Below the pieces are notes generated by a model, which did not search any database, had not been told where the DNA came from, and worked only from the letters and a program-made list of their open reading frames with translations. From Nereocystis luetkeana (Eukaryota > Sar > Phaeophyceae > Laminariales > Laminariaceae), in contig JARUPZ010000015.1 in the NCBI GenBank assembly GCA_031213475.1, forward strand, positions 10,568,528-10,632,527: DNA of 64,000 nucleotides, read 5' to 3'. Each line of letters begins with the position of its first letter. Within the stretch, counting starts at the first letter, position 1. This document shows, piece by piece, positions 47,832-61,700 of this stretch. The position numbers and the translations under genes are program-made.

Positions 47832-50800
47832 CTAGGAAAACAGCAACGACACGAATTCCCAATGGGGAAGCTTGAGTTATGCCTGTCGTCCTACGTCCCA
47901 CTGGAGTTACGAGCACTTCTACGGGAGGCACAACAAGCACGTGCAATCAGAATGATCCATTTCTTCATTTTTCAGACACATCATTATCCCCAGCTTGAGG
48001 CATAGCCACATACTTGAATAGCAGCACCCCTGTTGCCGCTGACTCAAACCACTTGTAGCTCCTCTGGTACACAGACGTGTGGTAAGGGCAGAATAGTGGG
48101 CGTATCGACCGCGCAAAACAAAAAACAGGAAAAGCACCCGCAAGGAATGGGTTTCCCCCGTTTGTGTGCGTTTCCGCAAATCAATCGTGCTATCACCTTG
48201 CGAGTAGAGTATACAAATATGTGAGGAAGTGCTGCGCTAGAACGCGTACGTACGTACGTACCCCCGGTGGTGGCATTGTCGACGTTCCATCTCCATCATC
48301 CCGTCTGCGCAGTGATCCTGACAAAAGCGGCATGCCTCGCCCTCGAATGCGAAGCACGCCTGTTTGAAGCACGCATGGTATCGGCACGGGTGCCCGCCCT
48401 GTAGACGAACGAACGAACGAACGGAAGTCGAAGGATCAGGGGCGCCGGTATCAATGGTCGCAGGTTCACTAACGACCGGCCTAACAGCGCCACTCTAAGT
48501 CCGTACTTTTTAGTTCTCCTGTTGAGGAAGTAGTCCCCCCAATCCATCAGGAAATGCGCCTTTTCATCTGCGAAAGTGAAGGGCGCACGTTGCGCTAGGC
48601 GCATAGAACACTCTCCTGGAAGTTTCAACATGAACACATGCCGGCCGGGGGGAAATCAATTCACCCTTGTGACAATGACACCCACGACTGCGGCAACAGA
48701 AATCAGAAATGAACGATGCTTGTATTGGATACGGAAAAAAGAGTCTAGAAGACTCCGTCGAGCCGCGGAGCAAGTGTCGACGAAAGCCGCCAACTTCCAA
48801 AAACAAACGTATGGTGCGCCACAGTGTATTTCAAGCCAAGTTTTGAGGAAATACTGTTTGCCACAATATACAATAAAAACTAGGAGAGTACGGGGTGCCA
48901 CACTTTATGTGAGAAGGACACGGGTGCATGCATCTCGGAGAAGGCCACGTGCAGTGCTCCTGTAGAGTCCACGATACTGCCTGCCACACAGGGGAATGCA
49001 GGGGTGTCAACACTACTAACCATTGGACTCTCAAAGATCCTGAACAAAGATTGACACTCATGCGGGCACCAAACGAGACCAGGTAGAAGCTTTTGTGCTG
49101 AGGGCATGACACGTTCTGTTCAGCAAAACTATTGGCACGACGCCTGCCTCACGCCGGGCAGCATGCAATCCATACGTGGTAAGCCATAGGAGCAAGCCAC
49201 GCTCTGCAAAGTATGAGCAAAGTGATAGCCACTCGCCATTCGATTGCGCTGCTCATAGAGACCAGATGGTGTTGCGCGGTAAAACAAATGTTTCCTTTTG
49301 ACGTAAAACTTGGGCCGTGACAGACTCACCGGGGACGGCGGCACCATTCCGGGGCAGGCGTGGGCCTCACAAAAACGCGGAGAGTCTTCTCCCGACCACG
49401 AATAAAGCGGGGGTTGCAGGCAGGTTTCCCACACACAGAACCGACGACGCATCTTGACAGAGTCACCTCCCATCATTGCAGCAGCCTGTCAGCGCCGCGG
49501 ATCGCGGCCAAAGCCAGTAAATATATTGATGGGAGTCACGTTTGCGCAGCTAAGCAATCGCAGCGAGCAAGCACGTCATTGCAACCGATAATATTGCCAC
49601 ACGTTCAAGTACTGACGCCTTGATGATGCCACACTTACGGCCCCATGAATTGTGGCCACATATAGACATAAAGCGTGTCGAGAATTCGGTGCGCGGTTAT
49701 CATCGGGCCAGACTGGGTACTTCGGCAGGAAAACATTCCATGCTTGGTTTCCATCAGCAGATGTGTTTGAATCGTTGGTGGATTTGACAGAAGGCTTTTC
49801 TAATTCAACAATGAGAATGTGAACACGCCAACTGGCTACAGATCGAAGACAAGGGTACCAATGATTCCCCAAGACACCACTCACTTAAGTGGGCTACCGC
49901 CACGGTCTGGACACTGCAACTTGAGTATTATTACGGCCGACCAATTTCCACGTTCACGAAGCCGCTATTTTCAAAACGCGCAATGCAGGCCCTGCCACCC
50001 TCCCCACCTGGTGCACGTAGGATTGCTCGCCTGACGGCGAGTGTAGACCGTCCATCGCCCTCCCTCCCCTGCATTCTACCTCACGGCTGCTGGTTGTTGC
50101 CCTGAGGGGTGCGCAATTGATCGAGGGCGGAAGTGGCGGTGAGTGTATATACATTGTCCCGACAAACAGTAACATGTCTGTATCCTTATGGTTTGACGGG
50201 AAAGTTCCGTTGCCGTGGCAGGAAGCCCGGTCAGGGTCCGTTGCGGGCCACGTACACATACTCAAGTCGTGCTGGCCGGCTTCCGCCATGACATACGACC
50301 AGCATAGCCGCACGCCGCCTTCACAGATAAACTGGCTAATCGCGGTGCAGAGGAGGGGTGACACGCAAAGGCCTGCAGCATAACTGTCCAGGTCTACGAC
50401 AAGTGCGGGGTGCGTGGCATCACTGTAATGTTCTTCACGTTGTTCGGGCCGGGGGGTAGCGATCTATCAACCACCAATCACAACCCAGACCGTCCATTGC
50501 CTGCGAGCGGCTATTATACTGCAGTCTTATACTGCGCGAGATAGGCACAGTAGGTTCGCTTACATTGCAGCTCGGACACTATATGTCCCATGAGGTAAGC
50601 GTTTATTCATTCCATGACGTGGATGGGAAATGGCAACGCCAAAGCCCTTTTGTAGCTGCGCCGTGAGGCGAAAACAGCACGCTTGCTATAGAAGGGATAT
50701 CTACAGTAATGGGTACCTGGTATATATATAGCGCGCTTTGGTCCAACGGTTTCCGACCGACGACGCTTTTTGGCTAAGGAACTATCCAGCTATTGTCTCT

Positions 50801-51123
50801 TTCGAACACCGGTATTTCAAAATCAGTGTTATCGTGTGAGTTACTAGTGTGGCAGCAATAGTGCTACTCAAGTGAGGAGCCCCAGGAGCATTTTTCTAGA
50901 GGTATAGCCCTACCGCAGCAAGCATAACTAACATTGAAAACGCACCAACGTTCGACATCTCCCCCCGGTCAAGTCTTTAAATTCTGCCACCTCACCTATC
51001 GGACATGCCGTCGCTCCTATGCCCCCGGCAGAACCGTGGACCCTCGTCATCAAACCCGTACCGCGGCTGCTCTGCGCACCCCCTAAAGCGACACCTCGAT
51101 CCAAATCCATATATCATTCCGCT
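47417..51123 (-). CDS. EsV-1-7 repeat protein gene 2 (5' end unresolved)
   Basis: EsV-1-7 repeats are short Cys/His modules (C-x4-C-x15/16-C-x2-H), abundant in brown algae. The best known member, IMMEDIATE UPRIGHT of Ectocarpus, is a developmental regulator, but the molecular role is unknown. Four exons are read on the minus strand, with three complete repeats (CRFRG-C...FCRGH, CVWET-C...FCEAH, CRYHA-C...FCQDH) and a half repeat CHHRG-C leading into a Ser/His-rich tail of about 135 residues without known domain. The joins at 49,330/48,398 and 48,262/47,831 are in phase and restore repeat spacing. The join between 50,996 and 49,452 is not in phase with any AG seen, so an exon or boundary is missing there. 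The first exon is also not found. It lies directly downstream of the larger EsV-1-7 gene, in the same orientation. Confidence 0.75.
48262..48398 (-). CDS. EsV-1-7 gene 2, exon c
   Basis: The acceptor CTACAG|GGC follows a (TTCG)n-like tract and the donor is GG|GTACGT. It encodes GGHPCRYHACFKQACFAFEG, EACRFCQDHCADGMM and EMERRQCHHR. The repeat has three extra cysteines inside and just after its spacer, unlike all repeats of gene 1. Confidence 0.8.
49330..49452 (-). CDS. EsV-1-7 gene 2, exon b
   Basis: It reads MRRRFCVWETCLQPPLYSW, then SGEDSPRFCEAHACPGMVPP, one complete repeat with a 16-residue spacer. The donor CCG|GTGAGT is in phase 0. The start could be AAG|ATG at 49,452 or CAG|GCT at 49,485. 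Confidence 0.78.
50996..51123 (-). CDS. EsV-1-7 gene 2, exon a
   Basis: The acceptor TTCGCCAG|AGC and donor AG|GTGAGG enclose SGMIYGFGSRCRFRGC, AEQPRYGFDDEGPRFC and RGHRSDGMSD. This is one complete repeat plus the G-M linker on each side. The frame stays open to 51,342, with another possible acceptor at 51,213. Confidence 0.8.
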
Positions 51124-52096
51124 CTGGCGAAGGAACGGAGTTGGGCGCATTAAACAGACTTTCCGGAACAGCGGTGGGGAGGAGTGAAGTAATTGACTCC
51201 AGTACAACACCCCCTTGAAGGAAAACAAGCAAGAAAAACGGCAGGCTGATATTATCAGGAAAATAAGACGTTTGGGAGCTTTGGTGCCGGAGATAGTGTA
51301 TAGCGTACCACATCTCAAAACGACAAATCCAGCCTGGCACACATTTCCTGTTGCTTATTACTGTAGGTGTTCGGTGCTCTGTCAAACTTACATACTTTTA
51401 CCCTGGTACAAAAGGAGTTAATTCATCGAGCATCACGTTCCAAGCATCCGCAGTATGTGCTGAAGCGTAACCAGGAGCACAAATAACTAGTATAGCCGAT
51501 ATTTTGTTGTTGATGATAACTTGTGGCGATATCAAGGGAGAAGGCTGTCATTCGTCATGCTTTCAGTGTTGCCCGCATTTGAGCGCGAGCGAAACGCAAC
51601 GTGGCCACCGCGCGCCGGGGAAGAAAACAAACGAGATTCCTTTGGCGATAGGGAAACACTGGTCCTTTCGGCCCTTACGGCGTAACAAGCTCATAGACAG
51701 CAACTCAACCACGCGGAAAAAATGCTACGTGCAGCCACCCAACGACCACCCCAGTGTCGGCGCGTATGACCGTTGTTTCATCGTTCCGTAACTTACGAGA
51801 GTTGAACTTATCCCGGTTCGGCCCTAAATGTTAGCCCTGAAACATTTCAAGGCCCTTCCTGGCACCTAGATTGAGTAGGCTCGACCTTGGTAGATACGCC
51901 GCGAATCACGCGCGTCGTCACAGACCGGATCGGCCACAAATAGAAGATTTCGCGAGACGACGGTTTTAGCCAACCGTTTAGACTGATCCCACATGACACT
52001 ACCGTCAGCGGGGAAACCCTCATCCCTAACCCATTGATGAGAGGCCGAACCGTTTGGGTTCAGACCTATTTGCTGCTAGTTAGGCTGTTTCATAGG
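51124..52096. other. Gap between the two EsV-1-7 genes
   Basis: The first exon(s) of gene 2 should be here. No further C-x4-C exon was found on the minus strand. A 95-codon plus frame (51,504-51,791) shows no motif. Confidence 0.45.
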
Positions 52097-53423
52097 TCAA
52101 TGCCTGTGGTACGCTGGAAACCAAGAAAATTCCGTCGCCTCTACCACAGCTGTGGGGGGAAGTGTCTGCCAACGTTCACACATCGCAGCGTATAGCCATG
52201 GCGTAAGCGAACCGCACGGAAGCAAAGGGCGATCGCTGTGCGCTATGGGGGGACGCATATGTAATCGACGCTTCAAGCGTACCTGCTTGTGCTGCTGACA
52301 CGCCTGGTAGCCGGGAACCGGCGGCTGCATGGTAGCGGCCGCCGCGTTTGTCACACCACCCAGAGCCCCCCTCGGCCTGTCGAGCACACCTGTGGAAACC
52401 GCTGGCGCCATTGCCTCTGGGTGCAGTCGAAGTGAATGCGTCGAACTAGATTGCCCTGTCGCCATCGCCGGCGGCATTACCGTTGAGTGCAAACTCGTTG
52501 AATTCGAGGAGAGGGGATGTCTTATCGCCATCCCCGGCTCCACTGTGTCTGACTGCAGACCAGTTGCACTCGTCGAAACAAGCCGTCCTGATGTTCGCAT
52601 TACCACCTCTGACGGTGGACTCGTTGAGTTCGTCGAATCGCGTTCTCCTGTTGTCGTCGACGGCGACGTTGTCGTTGAGTGGAAACCAGTTGAATTCGGA
52701 CAAAGAGGTGCTTGTGCCGTTGTTAAGGCCGGCTGCATCGCCTCTGACGGTAAACTACAAGATTGACTCGAAATCGAAACGGACTGTCCTATTAACATCG
52801 TTGGCACTGTGTCCTTCGATCTGAGACCAACTGAAAGCGTTGACGCGGGCTGTCCGGCTACCACCGGCGTTGATACATCCGTTGATAGCAAATCAATTGA
52901 AGTCGGCGCAACAGCCTGCCGCGCGTCGGAAAAGCACACGCCCCTTTCACTACCAGCTACGTCCGCCAATGGCACTCCCGGAGTGAGCGCTTTCGACATT
53001 TCCTGAGCCGTAGTACACATAGGTTGAGGCCCGACTCCTTGCGGGGATAAACTTGCTGAGACTAATTCTTGCGAGGGAGAACCTTCCGGCAGAATCCCAT
53101 GTGGCATTATTCTTTGAGGCCCGACCCCTTGCGCAACCCGGCCAACGTCGACTCGTTGTAGAGTGTTCGAGCGTGTCACCAAATCCACCGACGGGGACAA
53201 AAATACAAGATGGGCCACCGCCGTTTGCGACCCGACACCAGCCAGCCCCTCGGTGTGCGATACAACAGGTAGCACGGACACAGAAGACGTTGCAACAGCA
53301 ACGGCACCGATGTCAGCCACCTTCAGCTTCTTCGTTCGCCCTTGATGCGCGGGTCTGAGCTCTGCCATATCGTTCTGCGAGTGGTCCAAGCAGACGCGCG
53401 GCTTTCCGCCAATTATTCCGAAC
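52097..53423 (-). CDS. EsV-1-7 gene 1, exon I: last half repeat and Ser/Thr-rich tail
   Basis: The acceptor ATCAAG|G completes Arg, then FGIIGGKPRVCLDHSQNDM closes the eighth repeat with a 15-residue spacer. The long tail to the stop at 52,097 has repeated GVGPQ words, a st-rich array of about 22-residue units and a basic stretch (KQVRLKRRLHMR) near the end. No known domain is seen. Confidence 0.85.
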
Positions 53424-56400
53424 CTTGATGCATGCGAACGGAGGTAGAGGCAGATTGTCAAAAGGAAGGGGGATACGGTCGGCTTTATAGCGAATATTTA
53501 CATGACAGCGGATGCGCTTGGGCGCCCGTAGTGGTTGTCCATGACGGCAAAGACCAAGCGGCGCGAGGTGATACGTAGGGTTTTCCTCTTCCAAGTACTT
53601 CGGGGTTTATAATTAGGGGCGTTTTTATCTCCGAAAAGTTTTGTTCAAATACGCGGGTCTGGTCGTTGTAAAAAAACTCCTTGCCGCATGTGAACACAAG
53701 CGCGAACTCGTACATGAGCTACACCATACATATCGTACAGATCACACAGATCAGAAACACATCTGCCCTGAAAGAGCTAGATCCTGAACTGGAAATGATC
53801 TACTGCGCTGCGATAGGGGTATCACATTCGACCTAAAATAATTTTCGAACGGCTGCGCTCCTCTACCCAAAATCGTCAGATTTGTTTTTTTAATCTGTTT
53901 TGCGATGTCAATAGTTGTACACCTACTGTGGGTTGCTCATCAGTCATAATACTCTCAATTGTTCATCAGTTAATGCACCGTTGGGTGACGTCTAGAGCTC
54001 TTCGAGAGAGGAACCTCATAAAACAAATGGGGCACGATGTTTGTACAGCACATAGAAGATGCATGGTGCCGAGTTCCCGTAGAGTTCTATCGTAGGATAC
54101 GTTAATGTTTTGACGATCGCAGGGTTGATGCATAAGGGGGATCGCTAACACGATGGCTAGAAGGAGTCACAAACAATCCGGTATCAATGTTAACACCCTT
54201 CTGAACACAGCAGAAGTTAGTGTTCAGACAGATACTCCTGTAGTGTAATGAAGAAGGGCGGCCAATGTAGCAAACATTTAACGCGGTAGCGTGCCGAAAT
54301 CCCCAAATGCACACATAGTCTAGACCGTGGGGCGACGTACACATTGTGGTAGTGTGAGCTGCCTGGTACGATAGGAGTAGCGGAAAATGTGTTTTGTATA
54401 TTGTATTATGTTGAGGCGCACGACAAAAACGCGAAACAAAGCCACGCTACCCATGTCGGCTCTTCATGGCGTCAAAACTAACACCTAACCAGTGGGGTCG
54501 GAATTCCGGACGAATTTGAGAAAATCGCGGTGTCTCTTTTGGGTTTGCTTTACGTGGCTTCAGCGTACCGCCCACTATCTTGGTCTCGAAAATATCTATC
54601 AGTGGGGCGTCGGATTCTGTATTATATGTGCACCTCTGGGCTATGCCAAGGTGCAAAGCATATTCGTGTATATTAAAAATAGCGGTGCACGCATACTGGA
54701 GCGACTATTAAGGGGGACCATAGTTAATAGGACCAAATATTGTCAGTAAAAATGGTTAAACATATAGGTTTTTATGTATACCATAGGTCCTATTAACTAT
54801 GGTCCCCCGTAATAGTGACGTCGCTGTCTCAGTCTTTCTCGTGTGACACCAACGGCCGAGAGCGCCAAAGTTAGGTATGGGTAGCACGCTTAGACGCCAG
54901 TCCACCACGAAAAGAAGCCACTGAAAAATTCTTCCGACCGAAATGTTGTGCACCAACCGTAGGTGGGAGAGGTGAGAAGAGGCTACTACGTGATCCCGGA
55001 TCTGAGATACCACCGGAAAGGAGAACGAGCAAGACGGGGGAAGATGATAAAAGGGGTGCAAACATAAAAACAGGTACATACTGCAAACGTCGCAGCATAC
55101 ACGTATTCTGATAAAGAAGCACCGCCGTCGTGCACGCTGCTATCGGGACACGCATGACCTCCAAAGCTGGAAACGAGAGGCTTTCCTTACCGTGGCTGTT
55201 TGGTGCACCCATATATCTCGCACCTCCGATTACGCACATTCACCATACCCTGAAACAGCAAGAGAAAACACACACATTGGAAGGAATGATTCGCAAATTG
55301 ATTTTGCAACCGAACGCACGTGGGGTAACGATAAGGCGACGACCTCCAGTACAAACCAGAACGTAATCGCCAGGTGCCCCCAATGACAAGCCCATACCAG
55401 GTACATCTCAAGCGGAAACATGGGTCCAAGCGCCCATGGCTCATTGGTTAAGTTGGGTTGGATCGCTGAGGCTGGCCCAATCATCACCGTCATATCCGTC
55501 ACCATCATCACCACCAATGTCCTCATCACGATTACCATGGTATGATTAACCGTGATGATCATTTCCATCTTTACTATTGCCACCACCCCCACCACCACCG
55601 CAATCTTCATTCTCTGACGTAATCGCCAAGATAAGCATATTTATAGACCAGTTCTACGATAGAGGTAGCCCATTTCCGCTATTTTGTTTCTGAAAGATGG
55701 GGTTCCTTGAGCCCAAATCGTCGGAATGCCAATCTTGATTTCCAAAAAATAACATTTTCCAGACTCGGGCCAAGGGATTATTCGCCGCGATGCAATCTGA
55801 TTTTTGCTGGAGTCAGTTTTCGGGTGAGGTATGGTGCCCCTTGAGTGAGGAGCCTCATAAAAAATAGTGTGGTCCTCTATCGGAGAACGCCTCTCTTGCT
55901 TCTGTGGCAGATGTGTCATCTATGTATCAAGTAACAGGGTGCATCGAGACCATAACACCACCTTCTCGACGGGGGAGACATGAAAGCTTTCTCGTAACAC
56001 CACCACGCTACATACGTATGGTCAACCCCAACTCCGTGGAGCCAGGCGTGCATCGGTTTCGTCTGCTGCCATCATAAGGTCGTTCCACTTCGGGACCTAG
56101 AAAATGTTGGGTGAACGGTTTGCAGTCCCTAGCACAGGCTACGCACATTTCGTATTGCAGTACCGCGAGTTCACGAGATAACAACACTGACTATGCGTAC
56201 GAGCAACGTGGGGGGTTTGCCCTCATACGAGACATGCTAGAACTCCGTGGCGTAGGAGGGACGTTAGAGGCTCATACATATGACGTTTACCTCTGGGGCA
56301 GAGGATACCTAGGGAGCACCAAACGAAGAAACGTCTGATACATGCATGCCCCCCATGAATGCATGCCTCCCGCCACCGCAGTACATACATGTGCCTGACC

Positions 56401-58718
56401 CCAATGCATGCACGACGCTCTCCACCGGTACCCCCCCCCCGCTCCCCCGGGTACATGCACGCCCCCCCTCGCGTCTAAGCGTATCGCCGAGGACGCACTT
56501 GGGAGCGAGAGGTGCTTCAGACGACCGGCATAGTCGGAGACGGCCTAAGACGGAAGGCTAATGCGACAAGGACACACCGGTACAAAGTAAGACTCACGAG
56601 GGTTTTGTGACTTGCGCATGCCGTGGGCTTGCCGTCCTCACTCCCAAAGGTGGGAAGCTTTCTGCACGCCGGAGCTAAGCAGCACTTGTCAAGCACGTTT
56701 CGCATGCCGTCCACCTTGTGCCCCGAGCACAGAGTAGCCTAGCACAAATAGTAAAAGAAAATACGCTCTCAGCAAATGTAAGGCAGCGAAGTGTTTCACC
56801 CCCACATTTAGTGCATACATGTTTCGCTTTCATGAATTATCCACACTTGTCGAGGGGAACTCATTGGCTCAAGTTGCGCCGTATTTATCTGTGTAAACCA
56901 CATGCCGGACATTTTGTATTCACTACAGTAGGACGTTTCGAAGTGGGGTACTGACCCCAGCTCTTTTACCGCCTTCGCCTGTGACGGCATCGAGGGCAAC
57001 AACAGCCCTCATCACGTAGTACCATAACGACAGGAACAAAACAAATCGGCAGAATCAGGCATGTCTAAACACATGTTGAGCCACCAGGGCTGCTGCGCCG
57101 TCAGTGGTGGCTGTGGCGAGAGCTCGTAGCACCACCGTACTAAAAGGATACGATGGAGTGACCGAGAACCCAAACATGGCGAGCAGCAATAGCAAGGTCG
57201 TTAGACTTGATCGTTAGAGCGCATAGCGCGTAGTTAGTTGGACGGCGAGCTGAAAGACGGAAACAGCACGGGAGGCGTCGTCACGATGGCGTACCCGAGC
57301 ACCTGTATACAAGGTGCCCAAGATAAAAAACATGGATAGAGCTAGACCCATTGTCTCGCGCCGGCAACGTTTCCTTGCCCGGGGAGAAAAAACGAAAACG
57401 CACATAAGTGAGGGCGAAGAATAAAAGAGAAGAAGCGTGCCACGACAGGCTTATGTGGTACCATGGGGCTACATACTTCAGTTATCAGAAAAAAAACGCG
57501 TTTTATCCGAATCACATCTGGGAGGCGGCGCTTCTAAACCGAGGAATTACAGTACCCATTATTGACATGCTTCTATTTCAACAGAAAAAATCGATGAATA
57601 GTCGCGGTAGACCATGAAATAGCGTCGTCGGATCGTCTTTTCATAATTTCGCCGTTGGGCGCACCTGTATACAGAGCACCTCAAGTAGGGAGTCTCACAC
57701 AATATTCCACCGTATTAACCGCAACGCGTCTGCAGTCCTCTTTGGCTAAAACACTGTCTGACTTATGCCCCCCGCCCTAACTGAGGCACTACCCAACCAC
57801 TGTATGGTTGGACTAGTCTAGAATGTTCTTCGAACGTTTCTCGTTGTGTACCTACTGCAAGCCGCGGGTGTGTTCGTCGGACCACACATACATTGTTTCG
57901 TTCCTCAAAGGAAGATGTTTCTGGCGGGACAGGGTTCCTCAAGTGCCGGACCCGAGCAAAAATAGAGGCGTTGAACCTCCTACCGTAGCCTGGGCCATGC
58001 CGTACCAGGCGTCCTGGTTATTGCACTGCATCACAAACAATTACGGCGTACCTTGCCCCCGACAAAGCCAAACACGGGTTGCCTCGTGCACGCGCTCTGC
58101 GCACACCGTCTGTGCTTCATGCTCAGCATTCCCGCCTCCTTGTGCCCGAAACAGAACCGGGGTTTCTCCCCCTGAGGCGAAATAAACACCAAATGATGAC
58201 GTCGGGGTGTCGATCACGTCAAATACGGTGCTTGGTTCGACCGCAATGGATGAATACCCTTTGCTTTTCTCTGCCCTGACCAAACCTATTTTGAAAGCGT
58301 AATTTCTCACAACTTTAACGGAATTGCGCTCCACCACATACGTTCTTCTGGCGCGGAGCACATTTGTCTTTCCCAGTGGATAATACCCAGAGCCTTTTTC
58401 CGACAGGGCAATGAAATACCCCGGAAACACTACGAGCTCTGCTGAAATGTGAAACCACGTGCCAGGTACGGGCTTAGGGAGACACATATCCGTAGTCCAA
58501 CCAATACCTTGGACTATCAACAGTTGACGCTCACACCTCATCGTAAGCGAAGATCTTCGTAAGTGGCAAAGGGGAAGGTAGCCTGCCAACCCTTTCGGAA
58601 CTTGAGAGGGGAATCAATACGGACAAAAATGACGACGATGACAGCATCGGCTACAGCTTGATGATTGATTGGCTGATGACATGAGTAGCAACCGAGGCTC
58701 GACACCAACGACAGTATC

Positions 58719-58749
<31 letters not shown>

Positions 58750-61700
58750 CTTATCAGGGTATGCTAAGCAAGCGAAAAACAACAACGCCAGTTGCCGTAC
58801 GACTCGGTGGGTGCATACTGCATGTACTACCTCGCGAACCTCGAATCTCGACGAAGAGTTTCTCGGGGCCTAAAGAGGGCGCACAGTTGAACGAAAATGA
58901 AACACATATACGGGGTACGATATTGTCCTTTACAAGCACTGGAGGGTTCGCCTCCGTTCAAGTTATTATATTGTGAATACCATATAGGACCACCTCGAAC
59001 GCGTAGGCCGCGACTTTGCTGCACTCTCGATTCATGCAGCGAGCGTGCTTGACGTCCAGCATCCCCTCCTCTTTGTGAGCGGCGCATCGACTGCTTCGCT
59101 GTCCCTCAAACCTGCCGTACACGATCACAGGTGGGCACAACTTTCACCGATGCCTTGGTGGAGGTGATGCCCGATTCGCTAACCCTAACCTGACATCAGG
59201 AGCCCAACATCTCTCGCCCGAATCATGACTTCGAAGTAATATTGACTTTGAAGACATTTCTTTGCGCAACCCGGTCAACTTTCTATGCGCGAAGAATAGT
59301 CATAAAAACAATGTCTTATTACAGGTATCATACAAACCGGCTAACTCTAACCTGGGGAACTTGAGTGGACAGAAAATATGGAGCCAACACGTGGTACCCC
59401 TGATAAATATGGTTGACATTGCTCAGATACACACGGCACGCTATCCGCGTTGGTACAAAGGTAAATTTTACACACATCACACCATCTATTACACAGCCGC
59501 ACCGTGCTACGTGTATCTGTACAGGGGCTGGGTATTCGGTGGCTCCGGCGAAAACCATGAGACACGCGGTCTCGCCAGCTTCCTAGATTGAGCGCATATA
59601 ACACCTCAACCATATTCCTCGCCTGTGCATTAAACCCGTGCGTGTCTACTCGGCTTCTTCGGGCGATCAGTAAATCGTACCTTAACCCAGATAGCAGCTT
59701 ATTCAATGTACTGCTGTGACTAATTCTGTAGCCTTCACAAATATTGGGCGATTTCTTGCTGAAGCCCGAAAGGCTTGCAGAAACAGCCTCTGCGGCAGCA
59801 GCAGCAGCAGCAGCAGCAGCACCAGTATCTTCATAACAGCAGACATGGCTGTGCTTTAGCGACCCGTTGAGAAGGTTGCTCCTTTCCCGATCTTACAAGT
59901 ACTGGCAGTAGCCATAGCCAGGATAGCCGAAACACCGATCCTCTAGTTGTCGTCAGGCTACTTGGTCAAACTCAAAAACAACAAATACACTGCCAATATA
60001 GACCGGGTTTGTGCTCCAACCAAGACGCGGGTTGTATTATGTCGACAAACTAAACGTCACCGCTTATGCTCTCAAACGACCCTTTCCCCAAACACAGCAC
60101 GTGTGCTATAGCCGCGGTACATATACCACAGACGGGGCAACTGGACCAAGCCGAAGAACGGATGCCGAGGCCCGTAGCCCTGTCCAAGGGCGAGGACCGA
60201 CCCCCACCCCCACTCACCCGAATATCGGATTCCTCGAGCATTCGGGAGCGTCACATGCTCGGTTGGTGGAAATGTTGATCATCCCTTCCGCCTTATGGCT
60301 CGTGCACACTCGATAGCCTTTGTCGACCTGAAACATCCACAAAAAAAAAAAAAAAAGCGCGGGGGAGGAAAGCGATTTCGGTTTCGGAATAGCCGGCGCC
60401 CCACAGTGTGCGATGGCGAGTACCCTATTGGTGTTATGAACAGGACTGTGGTGTTGCAGCATTCAAACGCTGTCTACGGTACAAGAGGTTATTTCCTAGC
60501 CCACTAAGGGCTATGACCTTCCCGTCGACCCCGGCTGCAAGTGATCGCTAAATAGATAGGCATAATGTTCACCGACGGCCGGTGGCCACAGACGAAACCC
60601 CTCTGCCAGGATAAACGCCGGGAAATGAGCTACACCGGGGACCACGTCGCTAACATTGATGCGCGACTGCCCAACCCACACGGAGAGTACGAATCGCTGG
60701 TGGTGGGCGAGGGAATGCCGACAGAGGTCCTCTATCAAATTCCCGCCATCAAATGGAAAAACCGCCATTTCCCTTCACTGTGGCCACTCACCGCGGCCAT
60801 AGCTGAAAAGCCGAAAAGGTGAAGAGTCGGCGACGCAACTGACACCCCCGATTTACTCTTATGTTGCTCATAGCTTTCCGCGGCGGAAGCCACGTCTCAG
60901 GGTGTTTGGGGGCCATTTTTTTACCCTAACTTGAATATCATCGACTATCATAAGGGTGCACGAAAAAGTAAGTGCGACACCTCCACTATCTATTTTCGAG
61001 ACCCAGACGGGAGTCAAGTTGAAGAAACACGTTTTCGTACAGTCGTCAAAAACTCCCACCGCACTGATTTGTTTTTGATGATGACTTTTTCGGGAATGAG
61101 ACGTTATTTTTCCATTTTTTCGTGGGTCCCTGACGATCGACACAGAAATTTAACGCCGTTGCCGTGACTGTGTTGACCGTTATCCTGGCGTAGATACGTA
61201 TACGTCGACTCTTCGTGCATCCTATCAATAGTCCTGATTAGCGAAGATGGTGTGACACTCCTTCTCTCTCTGCTCGAGGCTTCCTTCTACGACAACAATC
61301 TTAGACAAATGCCACCAATGTTGGCCCTAGCATCGCGTTAACCTGCGGAAGGCACACTTGAAAACTCACCTCCGAGCTGTGGGTCGGGATCTTAGAACAC
61401 CCCTCAATGGAGCATCTTCTTGACACGACGTTGCACATGCCAGGCTCCTTGTGGCGCGAACAAAACCTCGCCTGACGCCAGCAAGTGTGTCAGTTGCGGT
61501 TCAGAAACACATTTTCTTGAACGTTGGATTCGTCAACGACTCATAAACAACGCGTGTACGCCAGCGTGGACGTGACTCCAATATAAGACATGTTTACCAA
61601 GACCATTCATGATACACGTTTTTGAAGTCGAGGTAGTTGGCATTTGCTCCATTGCTAACACCACACGAAGGTCAAGCCAAGCCATGCCGGAAATGTATAT

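Noticed and set aside
58041-58589. A 182-codon minus frame over EsV-1-7 exon F
   Set aside because: It reads the exon in another phase and the intron beside it; the EsV-1-7 phase is supported by motif spacing and splice signals.
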